Source of the DNA: an uncultured Eubacteriales bacterium
GTDB taxonomy: Bacteria > Bacillota > Clostridia > Christensenellales > Borkfalkiaceae
Assembly: GCA_905209085.1 (NCBI GenBank)
Contig: CAJLRM010000008.1
Location: forward strand, 62,001-126,000
Reading direction: 5' to 3'
DNA length: 64,000 nucleotides
Position 1 is the stretch's first letter, and the number at the start of each line of letters is the position of its first letter. Shown here piece by piece: positions 7,636-17,200 of the stretch. Below the pieces are notes generated by a model, which saw only the letters and a program-made list of their open reading frames with translations, searched no databases and was not told the origin of the DNA. The position numbers and the translations under genes were made by a program.

Positions 7636-9705
7636 ATGCGGACATTCGTATTCGGCGGAAAAAACACCTTTCTCTCGTTTGAGATAGAGGAAAACAGGAT
7701 CTATCTGAAAGGGGACGCTTACGAAGAATTGAACGAAAACGCCCGTTGGCTGGTACGGAAAAAATCGGGTATCTGCGAAATCCGATTAAGCGGCAGACCG
7801 ACCACCGAACACACGGGGGACAGAAACATTTTTTGCGGCGAAGCGGAAAGCCTCGAATACGTTTCTCATCGCTTCCGCGAAGAAAAATTCGGCAAAAGCC
7901 TGATCATCGAACAGAAAAACGACGTCGTCCGCGTCCGCTCGTACTTTGAATATTACGAAGGCGCGGAAACCATCCGCTGCCATAGCGAGGCGGAGAATAT
8001 TTCCGATCGGACGCTCTCCCTCGAATATATCGGCAGCTTTGTCGTATACGGCATGACGAGCGTCAACGCGTATGGAAAATGCAAAATATACGTCCCCCAT
8101 AACGGCTGGTACAGCGAAGCCATGTGGCGGGAATATAAGCTTTCCGACCTCGGCATCTATAACGGAAACGACGTCAAAAGCTTTAAAAAATTCTGCGTTT
8201 CCAATACGGGCAGCTGGTCTACCAAAAACTATCTTCCCATGGGGATCTTAGAGGATAAGCCGAAAAAGAAATTCACCCTTTGGCAGATAGAATCGAACAG
8301 CTCTTGGAGCTATGAATTGGGCGACTTCGGCGGCAGCGTCACGCTGAACGCCGGCGGCGCGAATTTAAGCGAGAACGGCTTTTTGAAAAATCTGTCCCCC
8401 GGCGAAAGCTTCGTCGGGTGCAACGCTGCCCTGACCTGCGGAAAAACTTTGCAGAGCGTCGTCGAAAATGTCACGAAATACCGCCGCGCGATCAGCGTCA
8501 AAATCGGAGATAGCGATTCTCTTCCCGTCGTTTTCAACGAATATATGTATGCAAGTTGGTGCTGCCCGAGCGAGCGCACCGCGCACGAGCTGGCTCCTTA
8601 CGCCAAAAAGGCGGGCGCGGACGTATTCGTCATCGACTGCGGCTGGCACGACGAAGTGGAAAATCCTTTCTATCATATCGGCAGATGGCGGGAAAGCGCA
8701 AAAAAATATCCGCACGGCTTGAAAAATACCATGGATTACATCAAGAGCCTGGGGCTTAAAGCGGGGCTTTGGATAGAGCCGGAATCGGTAGGCGTTCTGG
8801 GTGACGCCAAAGAGCTTTACGGGGAGGACTGCTTCTTTCAGAGGGGCGGCAAACCGCTCGTCCTCTCCAACCGTTATCAGCTGGATTTTCGCAGCGAACG
8901 GGTGCGCGCGTATTTGAGCGACACCGTGGACAGAATGGTAAACGAGCTGGGGGCGGACTATCTCAAATTCGATTATAATATCGAGGCGGGCATGGGCACT
9001 TCCTATGCCTCCGACAGTTTGGGCGAGGGGCTTTACGAACACGCCAAGGCATATTTCGAGTGGTTTCGGGGACTGACGGAAGCCTATCCGCAGGTGATCT
9101 TCGAAAGCTGTGCCAGCGGCGGTAATCGGATGGACTATCTTTCCTTGTCCGTTTCCGACCTCGTGAGTACGTCCGATCAGACCGATTATCTCCGCTATCC
9201 CTATATCGTTTCGAACATTTTGTCGGCGGTGCTTCCCGAACAGGCGGGAATATGGAGCTATCCGTGGTCGGAGGCGATGGACGCGAAGGAGATAGACGAG
9301 GAATGCGTGGCGATGAATATGGTCAACGCGCTCGTCGGCAGAATCCACCTCGCCAGCAAGCTGTATCAACTGAACGAGAATCTGTTTGCCCTCGTCCAAG
9401 AGGGGATTCGGTACTATAAAGAAAACGAAGATTTCAAACGGCAGGCGCTTCCCTGGTTTCCCAAAGGATTTTCGAAAAACGGCGATAAAACGCTCGCGTT
9501 CGGCTTGAAAGGGGAGAAAAAAGCGCTGTTGTTCGTCTATAACATGAAGGGGAAAAATAAGGTGAAACTGAAACTTCGCGGCGTTCGTGCGGCGGAGGTC
9601 GGCTACCCGAAGCGCCTGAAAACGGAATATGCCTTTAAAGAGGGGCTTTTGGAAATTTCTTTCGACGATCGCCCGCAGGCGAGAATTTTCGAGCTTAGAT
9701 ATTGA
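7636..9705 (+). CDS. alpha-galactosidase, glycoside hydrolase family 36
   Basis: The 689-residue protein has no signal peptide and should be cytoplasmic. It shows the GH36 layout: an N-terminal beta-sandwich (~1-280), a TIM barrel (~290-610) and a C-terminal beta domain. Active-site signatures are DCGWHD (~334), GLWIEPE (~377), the nucleophile region YLKFDYN with Asp ~446, and ESCASGGNRMD followed by STSDQTD with the acid/base Asp ~514. It would release galactose from alpha-galactosides such as raffinose-family sugars or melibiose. AAGGAG precedes the ATG. It stands between terminators as a single-gene unit; no transporter is adjacent, although a beta-fructosidase that could share raffinose-type substrates lies 1.5 kb away. 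Chain-length preference is unknown. Confidence 0.92.
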   Translation: MRTFVFGGKNTFLSFEIEENRIYLKGDAYEELNENARWLVRKKSGICEIRLSGRPTTEHTGDRNIFCGEAESLEYVSHRFREEKFGKSLIIEQKNDVVRVRSYFEYYEGAETIRCHSEAENISDRTLSLEYIGSFVVYGMTSVNAYGKCKIYVPHNGWYSEAMWREYKLSDLGIYNGNDVKSFKKFCVSNTGSWSTKNYLPMGILEDKPKKKFTLWQIESNSSWSYELGDFGGSVTLNAGGANLSENGFLKNLSPGESFVGCNAALTCGKTLQSVVENVTKYRRAISVKIGDSDSLPVVFNEYMYASWCCPSERTAHELAPYAKKAGADVFVIDCGWHDEVENPFYHIGRWRESAKKYPHGLKNTMDYIKSLGLKAGLWIEPESVGVLGDAKELYGEDCFFQRGGKPLVLSNRYQLDFRSERVRAYLSDTVDRMVNELGADYLKFDYNIEAGMGTSYASDSLGEGLYEHAKAYFEWFRGLTEAYPQVIFESCASGGNRMDYLSLSVSDLVSTSDQTDYLRYPYIVSNILSAVLPEQAGIWSYPWSEAMDAKEIDEECVAMNMVNALVGRIHLASKLYQLNENLFALVQEGIRYYKENEDFKRQALPWFPKGFSKNGDKTLAFGLKGEKKALLFVYNMKGKNKVKLKLRGVRAAEVGYPKRLKTEYAFKEGLLEISFDDRPQARIFELRY

Positions 9706-9792
9706 GGCACACGACGTATTTTCCCGCGCCGCAGAGCCTCCTTTTGCCGTCGGGAGCGGTGTACGCTTTGCATAAATTTTCATGATTTCCGT

Positions 9793-9824
9793 AAAAAAAG
9801 TCCGGGACTCTTGTCCCGGACTTT
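9793..9824 (-). terminator. intrinsic terminator for the minus-strand glycosyltransferase
   Basis: A perfect 12-bp stem (9797-9808 with 9813-9824) with a TCTT loop. Seven As at 9793-9799 give a T tract on the minus strand, so it ends the gene at 9852-11027. On the plus strand the tail is poor. Confidence 0.85.
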
Positions 9825-9851
9825 GCGCGCGATATAGGGTATAAAAAGGGA

Positions 9852-11027
9852 TTATTTCGCTTCCGCCTCCCCGCTCGGCGTTTCGTCGTCTTTCGCCTTC
9901 CGCGCCGCGGCGAAAAGGAGCATTTCCTCCATCTGTTTCATGCATTCGCCCAAAAGGAAACGCTTTGAAAAGCTGCGGTAATTTTGCAGGCATTTTTGTT
10001 TTTCCTCTTCGTTTTCCAGCCAATAGTCGATGGCGTCCGCAAGCGCCTGCGGGTCGTCGTAGGGAAAGAGATTTTTAGGCGTCAAGGCAAAATAACGGGT
10101 GGCGCTGCGCGGCGAATCGGCGATGACGGGCAACAGCCCGCCGCAGATGGCTTCGAGGCACGCCACCGCTTCGATTTCCACCTCCGCCGTATGCACATAT
10201 AGATCGGCATAGCCGATGATCTCGGTCAGTTCGTCGCGTTTAAAAAACTTAAAGAGGGGCGGATTGAAAAGCTCGGCCGCCTGTTTTTTAAGTTTTTCCT
10301 TCAAGGGCCCGTCCCCCGCGAGGACGAGCTGTATCTTCCGTTTGTGCCGTGAGAGCGTCGCGGCTTCGAGGAGGATGTGCTGCGCTTTTTCCTGAGAATA
10401 TCTCCCCGAACAGAGGATGACGTATTTGTCCTTAAACGCTTCGGGCTTGTCCGTCTTTTGCAGTTCGCAAAAAAGGGGATCGACGCCGTTGGAAATCACG
10501 AAGCCATTGGTGGGACCCGTAGAATTTTCAAAGACGTTGCGAATGAATTGCGTGGGATAATGCACGCAGTCGCAATGCCGATAGACGGCGCGGTAGAAAT
10601 TGCGGTACACCTGTTCGTTAAACCACTGATTATTCATCATTTTCAGGTGATTGGAAAGGTTTTCCGCCTGACAGTGAAAGCTCGCCGTGACGGGAATATC
10701 CAATTCCTTGGCTATTTTCAGCGCCGCGCGGGCAAGGATAAAGGGAATGAGCAGATGCACCACGTCCGCGTTTTCGATCGCCGCGCGCAGGACTTTCTTT
10801 TGCGGCTTTCCCAGCGTCACGCCGTTCTTCTCCACGTAGCCGTTGAGGAACAGGAAGTTGATTTTCGGAACGCGCACCTCTCCTTCCAGCAACGGCACGT
10901 CCGATTCGGGACAAACGATAGTAAGAGCATGACCCTGTTTTTTTAAAAAACGGATCAGATTCATAGCGGCGACCACGGTGCCGTTATTTTCTTTCAGGGG
11001 AACGTCGCAGACGATAGTTATGTTCAT
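9852..11027 (-). CDS. GT4 family glycosyltransferase
   Basis: The 391-residue protein has the GT-B fold of GT4 enzymes. There is an N-terminal acceptor domain with a glycine/asparagine-rich loop after strand 1, then FVISNGVDP at the domain junction and SGRYSQEKAQHILLEA at the start of the donor domain. AGDGPLKEKL and the E-x7-E region (VEIEAVACLEAICGG) complete the donor site. No signal or transmembrane segment is visible, though basic patches suggest peripheral membrane binding. Relatives include diacylglycerol glucosyl- and mannosyltransferases that make glycolipids (lipoteichoic acid anchors) and capsule enzymes; the acceptor cannot be assigned. It has its own consensus promoter, divergent from the GH32 gene, and its own terminator. 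The C-terminal ~20 residues are Glu/Lys-rich and probably disordered. Confidence 0.88.
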   Translation of the reverse strand: MNITIVCDVPLKENNGTVVAAMNLIRFLKKQGHALTIVCPESDVPLLEGEVRVPKINFLFLNGYVEKNGVTLGKPQKKVLRAAIENADVVHLLIPFILARAALKIAKELDIPVTASFHCQAENLSNHLKMMNNQWFNEQVYRNFYRAVYRHCDCVHYPTQFIRNVFENSTGPTNGFVISNGVDPLFCELQKTDKPEAFKDKYVILCSGRYSQEKAQHILLEAATLSRHKRKIQLVLAGDGPLKEKLKKQAAELFNPPLFKFFKRDELTEIIGYADLYVHTAEVEIEAVACLEAICGGLLPVIADSPRSATRYFALTPKNLFPYDDPQALADAIDYWLENEEEKQKCLQNYRSFSKRFLLGECMKQMEEMLLFAAARKAKDDETPSGEAEAK

Positions 11028-11064
11028 TTAAAATTCCTTATTCCCTTCACTTTTGCTGTTTATC

Positions 11065-11094
11065 ATTATAAGCGTTTTTCCTGTTTTTGTCAAG
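11065..11094 (-). promoter_or_regulatory. sigma-A promoter for the GT4 gene
   Basis: On the minus strand TTGACA (11094-11089), an 18-bp spacer and TATAAT (11070-11065), both boxes perfect, 38 bases upstream of the ATG. Confidence 0.88.
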
Positions 11095-11112
11095 AAAACC
11101 CGTAACGGTTTT
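11095..11112. promoter_or_regulatory. palindrome between the divergent promoters
   Basis: AAAACC, six bases, GGTTTT (6-6-6 inverted repeat) lies exactly between the two divergent -35 boxes, abutting the minus-strand one. It is placed where a repressor could control both promoters. The symmetry is short, so chance is possible. Confidence 0.35.
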
Positions 11113-11121
11113 TCACAAGTC

Positions 11122-11150
11122 TTGACAAAAGGGCGGAAACGCGCTATAAT
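11122..11150 (+). promoter_or_regulatory. sigma-A promoter for the GH32 gene
   Basis: TTGACA (11122-11127), 17 bp, TATAAT (11145-11150): a full consensus match upstream of the fructosidase gene. Confidence 0.92.
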
Positions 11151-11170
11151 GACGGTATACCCAAAATAAG

Positions 11171-11195
11171 AAATTTCCCGAAAAACGGGGAATTT
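11171..11195 (+). promoter_or_regulatory. leader hairpin overlapping the 5' UTR of the GH32 gene
   Basis: A 10-bp stem with one G-U pair (11171-11180 with 11186-11195), A5 loop, starts about 14 bases after the predicted transcript start and ends five bases before the AAGGAG ribosome binding site. It could stabilise the mRNA or act as a small attenuator; the T tract is minimal. Confidence 0.45.
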
Positions 11196-11212
11196 TGTCT
11201 AAGGAGAGAAGA

Positions 11213-12535
11213 ATGAGCATCCAGCGTCCCGTATTCCACTTTGCCCCCGAAAAAAATTGGATGAACGATCCGAACGGTACGCTGTATCGCGACGGGATCT
11301 ATCATCTGTTTTATCAGTATAATCCCTGCGGCGCCGAATGGGGAAACATCTGTTGGGCGCACGCGGTGAGCGCGGATCTCGTCAATTGGGAAAGAAAAGG
11401 CGTCGCGCTCTCTCCCGAAACGCAAAAAGGGGAGCGTTGGTGCTTTTCCGGCTGCGCCGTGGAAACGGGGGACGGGAATAAAATTTTCTATACCTCGATC
11501 GGCTTCGAGGAGGACGCGGTGCGGTTTCATGCCTCGCAGGTCATTTGCGAGGCAAATCGGGATTTTTCCGTCATTCGCCGCAGCGGACATCGCCTGAAAA
11601 CGGGGATTCATCCCTTCCCCGTCACGGAATGGCGGGATCCGTTCGTCTTTTCCTTTCGCGGCGCGCAGTATATGGCGCTGGCGGGAATCGCGGAGAAAGC
11701 GAGCGTCTTTCTCTATAAGGCGTCGGACGCTTCCCTCAACGAGTGGGAATATAAAGGCGTATTGTTCTCGGTGGATCAGGATTTCGTGGAATGTCCCAAT
11801 GTGGCGGTGTTCGGAGATAAGATCGTTCTCTTATACACCCTCATGGAAGATTGCCGCGTCCATTATGCGGCGGGCGCCTTTGACGGGGAACGCCTTGCCG
11901 TCGAATCCGAAGGGGTGATCGACAGCGGAAACAATTGTTTTTACGCGTCCAATCTCTCCCGCACGAAAGACGGCGGCTACGCGCTTTACGGCTGGCTTCG
12001 GGAAAGCCTCGGCGGACTTTCTCCCTGCGCCGGATACAGCGGCTGTCTGGCGCTTCCCCGGACTCTCGATTTTGTCGAGGGCAGAGTTCTGACGTTTCCC
12101 GTAAAGGAATTTGAGAAGCTTGAAAAGGGAGTGCTGTTTTCGAGTACGGAGGCGCGCGGCGTCGAATGCCGCGCAAAGACGGCGACGGCGCGCATCCGCT
12201 TTTCGTCGTCGGAAGACGTGGAATTTGAACTTTTGAAAAACGAAAAGGAAAGGGTACGGGCGACTCTTACGGACGGAAAATTAAAGGTGGAGCGGTTCAC
12301 TTCTTTGTCGGAGGCGGATTCGAGAACTCTCTTTGCCGCGGTGGACGGGGACGAATTTTTCTTCGACGTCTTTATAGACGGCACGGCGGTGGAGATATTC
12401 GTGGGCGGAAGCGCCGCGCTGAGTTTTCGTTTTTATACGAAGGCGGAGCACGACACGCTTTTTGCCCTGCGGCAAGGCAGCGTACGCAACTTAAAAATTT
12501 CCGAACTCTCTCCCGCGGAGATTCGCGGAGAGTAA
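11213..12535 (+). CDS. beta-fructosidase, glycoside hydrolase family 32
   Basis: The ATG at 11213 has AAGGAGAG at 11201; the upstream in-frame TTG is disregarded. The 440-residue protein has the five-bladed GH32 domain followed by a beta-sandwich. All three active-site acids are visible: WMNDPNG with the nucleophile Asp ~19, WRDPF with the transition-state Asp ~142, and the acid/base Glu ~193 in VECPN. There is no signal peptide, so it should hydrolyse sucrose, sucrose-6-phosphate or short fructo-oligosaccharides in the cytoplasm. It is preceded by a consensus promoter and a leader hairpin. No PTS or sugar transporter gene is adjacent, so phosphorylated versus free substrate cannot be decided. 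ScrB- or SacA-like names would be plausible but are not proven. Confidence 0.92.
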   Translation: MSIQRPVFHFAPEKNWMNDPNGTLYRDGIYHLFYQYNPCGAEWGNICWAHAVSADLVNWERKGVALSPETQKGERWCFSGCAVETGDGNKIFYTSIGFEEDAVRFHASQVICEANRDFSVIRRSGHRLKTGIHPFPVTEWRDPFVFSFRGAQYMALAGIAEKASVFLYKASDASLNEWEYKGVLFSVDQDFVECPNVAVFGDKIVLLYTLMEDCRVHYAAGAFDGERLAVESEGVIDSGNNCFYASNLSRTKDGGYALYGWLRESLGGLSPCAGYSGCLALPRTLDFVEGRVLTFPVKEFEKLEKGVLFSSTEARGVECRAKTATARIRFSSSEDVEFELLKNEKERVRATLTDGKLKVERFTSLSEADSRTLFAAVDGDEFFFDVFIDGTAVEIFVGGSAALSFRFYTKAEHDTLFALRQGSVRNLKISELSPAEIRGE

Positions 12536-12626
12536 ACGCTTTGAAAGAGCGCGCAGGGCAGGGCTGCGTCTATCGAATAAAAACGGATAAATTTTGCAAA
12601 AAAGTCGAAAATTGTCGGATACGATA

Positions 12627-12655
12627 TTGACAAAACTTCGAAAATGAGATATAAT
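12627..12655 (+). promoter_or_regulatory. sigma-A promoter
   Basis: TTGACA (12627-12632), 17 bp, TATAAT (12650-12655), perfect consensus, serving the membrane protein gene at 12712 and possibly the TetR-type gene after it. Confidence 0.9.
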
Positions 12656-12711
12656 AACGGAAAGCGGTTTTCTATGTGCTTTCCGATGGAGGAGGGAACG
12701 TCTGCAAGAAG

Positions 12712-13287
12712 ATGATTACGAAAATTATTTCTACGATGGCGGTTCTCCTGGAACTGATCGTCATATTGGTGATCCGTTCGAGGCGGGATAAAACGGGAAG
12801 CGTGCGTTTGGAAAAATCGGGGGAGGGGCGTTTCGTCGTCCTGCTCGCTCCCATTTCGAGATGGATCGCCTATACGGCTTACGCCGTGGGAGGGATCGTC
12901 TGCCTTTGCGCGGCGCTGGAAAAGACGCGGGGAGATATTCTCTACGGCTTCGCCTTGGGGAGCGTTTTTCTTTGTGCCGCCACCTATTGGATCGTCAGAT
13001 GTTTCCGTTGGAAGGTGGAACTTTCCGGGGAAAGGATTTATTGCCGCGGAACTTTGGGCAGAGCCAAAGTTTTTTCGTGGAGCGAAGTTCGTACCGCTAA
13101 AATGCAGTTCGAATACGTGCGCGTGTGCGGAGAGGTCATGGTGCAGTTCGACGATACGAAGGGCAGATCCGTTCGTTTCCCCATCCCCGCGCTGTATGCG
13201 GACGAAGTGGGGGCGCTGATCAAAAGCCATCCGAAAGTGATCTTCAACTCCACGCAGAATAAGTCTTCCATGAATTTTAAAATTTAG
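12712..13287 (+). CDS. hypothetical membrane protein with C-terminal beta-rich domain
   Basis: I do not recognise a named family. The ~191-residue protein has a first hydrophobic segment at the N terminus, then two more around residues 50-95 (one in AYTAYAVGGIVCLCAAL, one in LGSVFLCAATYWIV). A cytoplasmic, strand-rich C-terminal domain follows (ELSGERIYCRGTLG, FSWSEVRTA, VMVQFDDTKGRSVRF), which resembles bacterial PH-like domains in pattern only. The start is uncertain: the ATG at 12712 is about 17 bases from GGAGGAGG at 12688, longer than usual. A perfect promoter lies upstream. The next gene is a TetR-type regulator 84 bases downstream, so the two may be co-transcribed. The minus-strand protein at 48139 has a similar layout but no obvious close identity. 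Confidence 0.7.
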   Translation: MITKIISTMAVLLELIVILVIRSRRDKTGSVRLEKSGEGRFVVLLAPISRWIAYTAYAVGGIVCLCAALEKTRGDILYGFALGSVFLCAATYWIVRCFRWKVELSGERIYCRGTLGRAKVFSWSEVRTAKMQFEYVRVCGEVMVQFDDTKGRSVRFPIPALYADEVGALIKSHPKVIFNSTQNKSSMNFKI

Positions 13288-13371
13288 CCGCCGCGGGGAT
13301 ACGGCGTATACGGCAGGGAAAAAACGAAAGGGCGCTCGGTTCTTTCGGGTTAGGAGAGATATAGAAAAGAG

Positions 13372-13962
13372 ATGAAAGAAGACAAAAGAATCGTAAAGAC
13401 AAAAAGAGAACTCAAAAAAACCTTGGCAGAGCTGTTAAGGGAAAAGCCTTTCGAGCAGATAAGCGTAAAAGAGATCTGCGATCGCTCTTCCACCAGCCGT
13501 ATCACTTTTTACACCCATTATAAGGACAAATGCGATCTGCTGAACGACCTTTTTAAGGATTTCAGCGATCGGGTACGGGAGTCGTGCGGGGAAATGTCGG
13601 ACTGCGGCGACCCCAAAAACGGGTTGACGGCATTTTTGAAAAAGCTGCTGCACGGCGTCGTGGAATGCGTGCAAGAGAATAGCTTTTTGATCAGGGAAAT
13701 CGACGCGGAAAAGAATTCGTATCTGACGTTTGCTTTCAAATGCTACATAAGCGAGGCGATCGAAAGCGCGCTTCGGCTGCTCACCCAAAAGTTCCGATGC
13801 AGATATAAGTCGGAAGAGGCGTTTGCCTTCGTGCGGGGAGGATTCGTTTCCCTCTGCGTCTATGCGGTCGGCGCCCATTGTTCCCAAACCGCTTTGGAAA
13901 AGAAGATGGTGAAGCTGATGCAGGACGTGGTGGAGTCAAATATCCTGTTCGTCCACGAATAA
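13372..13962 (+). CDS. TetR/AcrR family transcriptional regulator
   Basis: The 196-residue protein has the TetR-type DNA-binding domain at residues ~8-55. The typical core is seen as FEQISVKEICDRSSTSRITFYTHYKDKC written in pieces: a helix ending in ISVKEICDRS, a recognition helix in SRITFYTHY and the K-x-D/E-L helix after it. The C-terminal ligand domain (~70-196) is all helical and not diagnostic; it resembles the TetR_C_33-like domains of DhaS-type regulators in clostridia. GGAGAG precedes the ATG. No target is obvious; candidates are the upstream membrane protein gene or itself. A strong terminator follows 78 bases after the stop. Confidence 0.85.
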   Translation: MKEDKRIVKTKRELKKTLAELLREKPFEQISVKEICDRSSTSRITFYTHYKDKCDLLNDLFKDFSDRVRESCGEMSDCGDPKNGLTAFLKKLLHGVVECVQENSFLIREIDAEKNSYLTFAFKCYISEAIESALRLLTQKFRCRYKSEEAFAFVRGGFVSLCVYAVGAHCSQTALEKKMVKLMQDVVESNILFVHE

Positions 13963-14040
13963 GGCGTTGCGCAAAGAGTGATAGGCGGGCTTTCCGAGCG
14001 CCGAAAAGAAGGCGGGAGCGCGGTCCGTTTTTTAAATCTT

Positions 14041-14080
14041 CCCCGCGGGTTATCCATCGATAACCCGCGGGGCGTTTTAT
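14041..14080 (+). terminator. intrinsic terminator after the TetR-type gene
   Basis: A perfect 14-bp stem (14041-14054 with 14059-14072), CATC loop, then CGTTTTATT. Confidence 0.9.
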
Positions 14081-14156
14081 TCCCTCCGTCAGAGGCGAGG
14101 GAAAGGGCGCTTTCCTTTATCGCTCTCGGCTAAAAGGAGCGTTTGAGCGCATAAAT

Positions 14157-14190
14157 AAATCCCCGACGGAATTTTCCGTCGGGGATTTTT
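14157..14190. terminator. bidirectional terminator between the TetR-type gene and nifJ
   Basis: A perfect 14-bp stem (14157-14170 with 14175-14188) with ATTT loop, T tract on the plus side and A-rich flank on the other, 21 bases past the nifJ stop. It should end nifJ transcripts and back up the preceding plus-strand terminator. Confidence 0.88.
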
Positions 14191-14210
14191 GAGTGCAGTC
14201 TGAAAAGAAA

Positions 14211-17200
14211 TTATTTGCCCGCCATCTTTTTATAGCCGGCAAGACGCTCTTTGGAGGCTTCTTCCGTTTCCTTATACAGCTCTTCCGCGAGGGCGGGCTC
14301 CGTCTTCTTCAAGGAAGCGTAGCGGACTTCGCCTTGCAGGAACGCCTGATAATCTCCCGTGGGATCCTTGGAATCCAGCGTGAAGGGATTTTCGCCCTTT
14401 TCGGCAAGCTCGGGATTATATCTGTAAAGCTGCCAGTATCCGCAGTCCACCGCGTTCTTTTCCTCGGTCTGGGATTTGCCCATGTTGATGCCGTGGTTGA
14501 TGCAGGGCGCGTAGCAGATGATAATGGAGGGACCGTGATAAGCTTCCGCTTCCTTCAACGCCTTGACGAACTGCGCTTTGTCCGAGCCCATGGAGCACTG
14601 CGCGACGTAGACGTATCCGTAAGTGGCGGCGATCATGCCGAGGTCCTTCTTCTTCACTCTCTTGCCGCCCGCCGCGAACTTCGCAACCGCCGCGATGGGA
14701 GTGGCTTTGGACGCCTGACCGCCCGTATTCGAATACACTTCGGTGTCGAGCACGAGGATGTTGACGTCCTCGCCCGAAGCGATGACGTGGTCGAGTCCGC
14801 CGTAGCCGATGTCGTATGCCCAGCCGTCGCCGCCGAGGATCCAGAAGGATTTTTTGACGAGGCAATCTTTGTCTTTATAGATTTCTTTGGCGAGTTCGTC
14901 GCAGTCGCAGCCGCAGTCCTTGCAGTCTTCGAGGCATTTCACCAGTTCCGCCGCCGCGGCTTTGCTGCCTTTCGCGTCGTCGAGATTGGCGATCCAGTTT
15001 TCGCAGGCGGCTTTGCCTTCCGCCCATGCGTTCCATTTTTCGGCCAAAGCGGCTACCTTGTCTTTCAGCGCAAGTCTTCTCGCCTTGTATGCGAGGCTCA
15101 TGCCGTAGCCGTATTCCGCGTTGTCCTCGAAGAGGGAGTTCGCCCAGGCGGGGCCGTGACCTTCTTTGTTCACCGTATAGGGGCAGGTGGGGGAAGAACC
15201 GCCGTAAATGGAGGAACAGCCCGTCGCGTTGGCGATGATCATTCTGTCGCCGAAAAGCTGCGTAAGCACTTTGACGTAAGGGGTTTCGCCGCAGCCCGCG
15301 CAGGCGCCCGAAAACTCGAACAAAGGCTGAGAGAACTGAGATTTTTTGACGTCCGCCATCTTTGCGATGACGTCCGCGGGCGCGTAGGGAAGTTCCTGCG
15401 CGTAGTCCCAATTGGCGGCTTCTCTCGCCGCGATGGTTTCCAGGGGAACCATATTGAGGGCGCGGTTTGCGGGATCGACTTTCGTGCCGTTTTTCGCCGC
15501 GTCGCTGCCCGCTTTCTGATTGACGGGGCAGACGTCCGCGCAGACGCCGCAGCCCATGCAGTCGAGCGGGGAAACCTGAATGCGGAATCCGTAGCCTTTC
15601 GCCTGCAAAGCGGGTTTCGTCTTGAAATCGGCGGGCGCGGAAGTGCCTTCGGCGACGAGATAGGGGCGAATGGTCGCGTGCGGGCAGACGAAAGAGCACT
15701 GCGCGCACTGAATGCACTTGTCGATATTCCATTCGGGAACGAGAACGGCGACGCCGCGTTTTTCGAACTTGGTCGTACCCGTAGGTACGGAGCCGTCGGC
15801 GTTGAACGCGGAGGAGGGCAGTTTGTCGCCTTCGAGCGCGAGTATGGGCGCCACGACGTTCTTGAAATAGTCGTTGTCCGCAAGTTTCACCATTTCCGCG
15901 CCTTCCGAGGTGGTCGCCCAGGAAGCGGGAATGTCTATTTTCACGAGGTTTTCCTTTGCGGAATCGATGGCGTTGTAGTTCATCTGCACGATGGCGTCGC
16001 CCTTGCGGGAGAAGGACTTGTACGCCATGTATTTCATCAGCGCCACGGCGGTGTTCTTGTCGTTTTTATCCGCGCTCTCATAGGGCATGATCTGAGGATT
16101 GATGCAGAAGAACGCCGATTGCAAAATGGTGGACGTCTTGCCGCGAAGTCCCAGTTCTCCCGCGATCTTGATGGCGTCGATGACGTACAGTTTCGCGTGC
16201 TTCTTGGCGAGAATATTCTTCATTTTGGCGGGAAGCTCTTTTTCGAGCGCTTCCACGCTCGTCCATTCGCAGTTCAACAGGAACGCGCCGCCCTCTTTGA
16301 GGTCGGATACCATGTCGTAACGGGTGACGTAGGAAGGATTGTGACAGGCGATGAAGTCCGCCGCGTCGATGAGATATTCGGACTGAATGGGCTTGTCCCC
16401 GAAACGGAGGTGCGAAACGGTGATGCCGCCCGATTTTTTGGAATCGTAGAAGAAATACGCCTGCACGTACTTGTCGGTGTGATCGCCGATGATCTTGACG
16501 GTGTTCTTATTGGAGCCCACCGTACCGTCGGAGCCAAGTCCGTAGAATTTACAGGAAGTGGAGCCTGCGGGCGCCGCGTCGAGTTTTTCCGAAAAATCGA
16601 GAGAGGTGTTCGTGACGTCCTCGTAAATGCCCACGGTGAAGTGGTTTTTCGGCTCTTTCGCTTCGAGATTCTTGTAGACGGAAAGCACCATGGTAGGGGT
16701 GAATTCCTTGGAGCCGAGTCCGTATCTGCCGCCGTATACTTTGACGTTCGCCCTGCCCTTTTCGAGAAGCGCGGCGCATACGTCGAGATATAAAGGCTCG
16801 CCGAGGGAGCCGGGCTCCTTGGTCCTGTCGAGGACGGCGAGTTTTTTGCAGGAAGCGGGGATCGCGTCCACGAACGCGGTCGCGTCGAAGGGACGGTACA
16901 GGCGCACTTTCAAGACGCCGTATTTCTTGCCCTGCGCGTTGAGCTTGTTGACGGATTCCTCGATGGTTTCCGCGCCCGAGCCCATGACGACGATGACTTC
17001 TTCCGCGTCGGGCGCGCCCACGTAATCGAAGAGGTGATAGCTTCTGCCCGTATAAGCGGATACGGCTTCCATCATTTCTTTGACGATTGTGGGGACCGCC
17101 TGATAGTAGGCGTTCGCGGTTTCTCTGTTTTGGAAATAGGTGTCGCCGTTCTGCGCGGTGCCCTTCTGAATGGGATGTTCGGGATTGAGGGCGCGGGCTT

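Noticed and set aside
14193..16793. 866-codon open frame on the plus strand, opposite nifJ
   Set aside because: It is antisense to a complete, well conserved pyruvate:ferredoxin oxidoreductase; long antisense frames are expected in GC-rich, codon-biased genes, and its composition is not protein-like.
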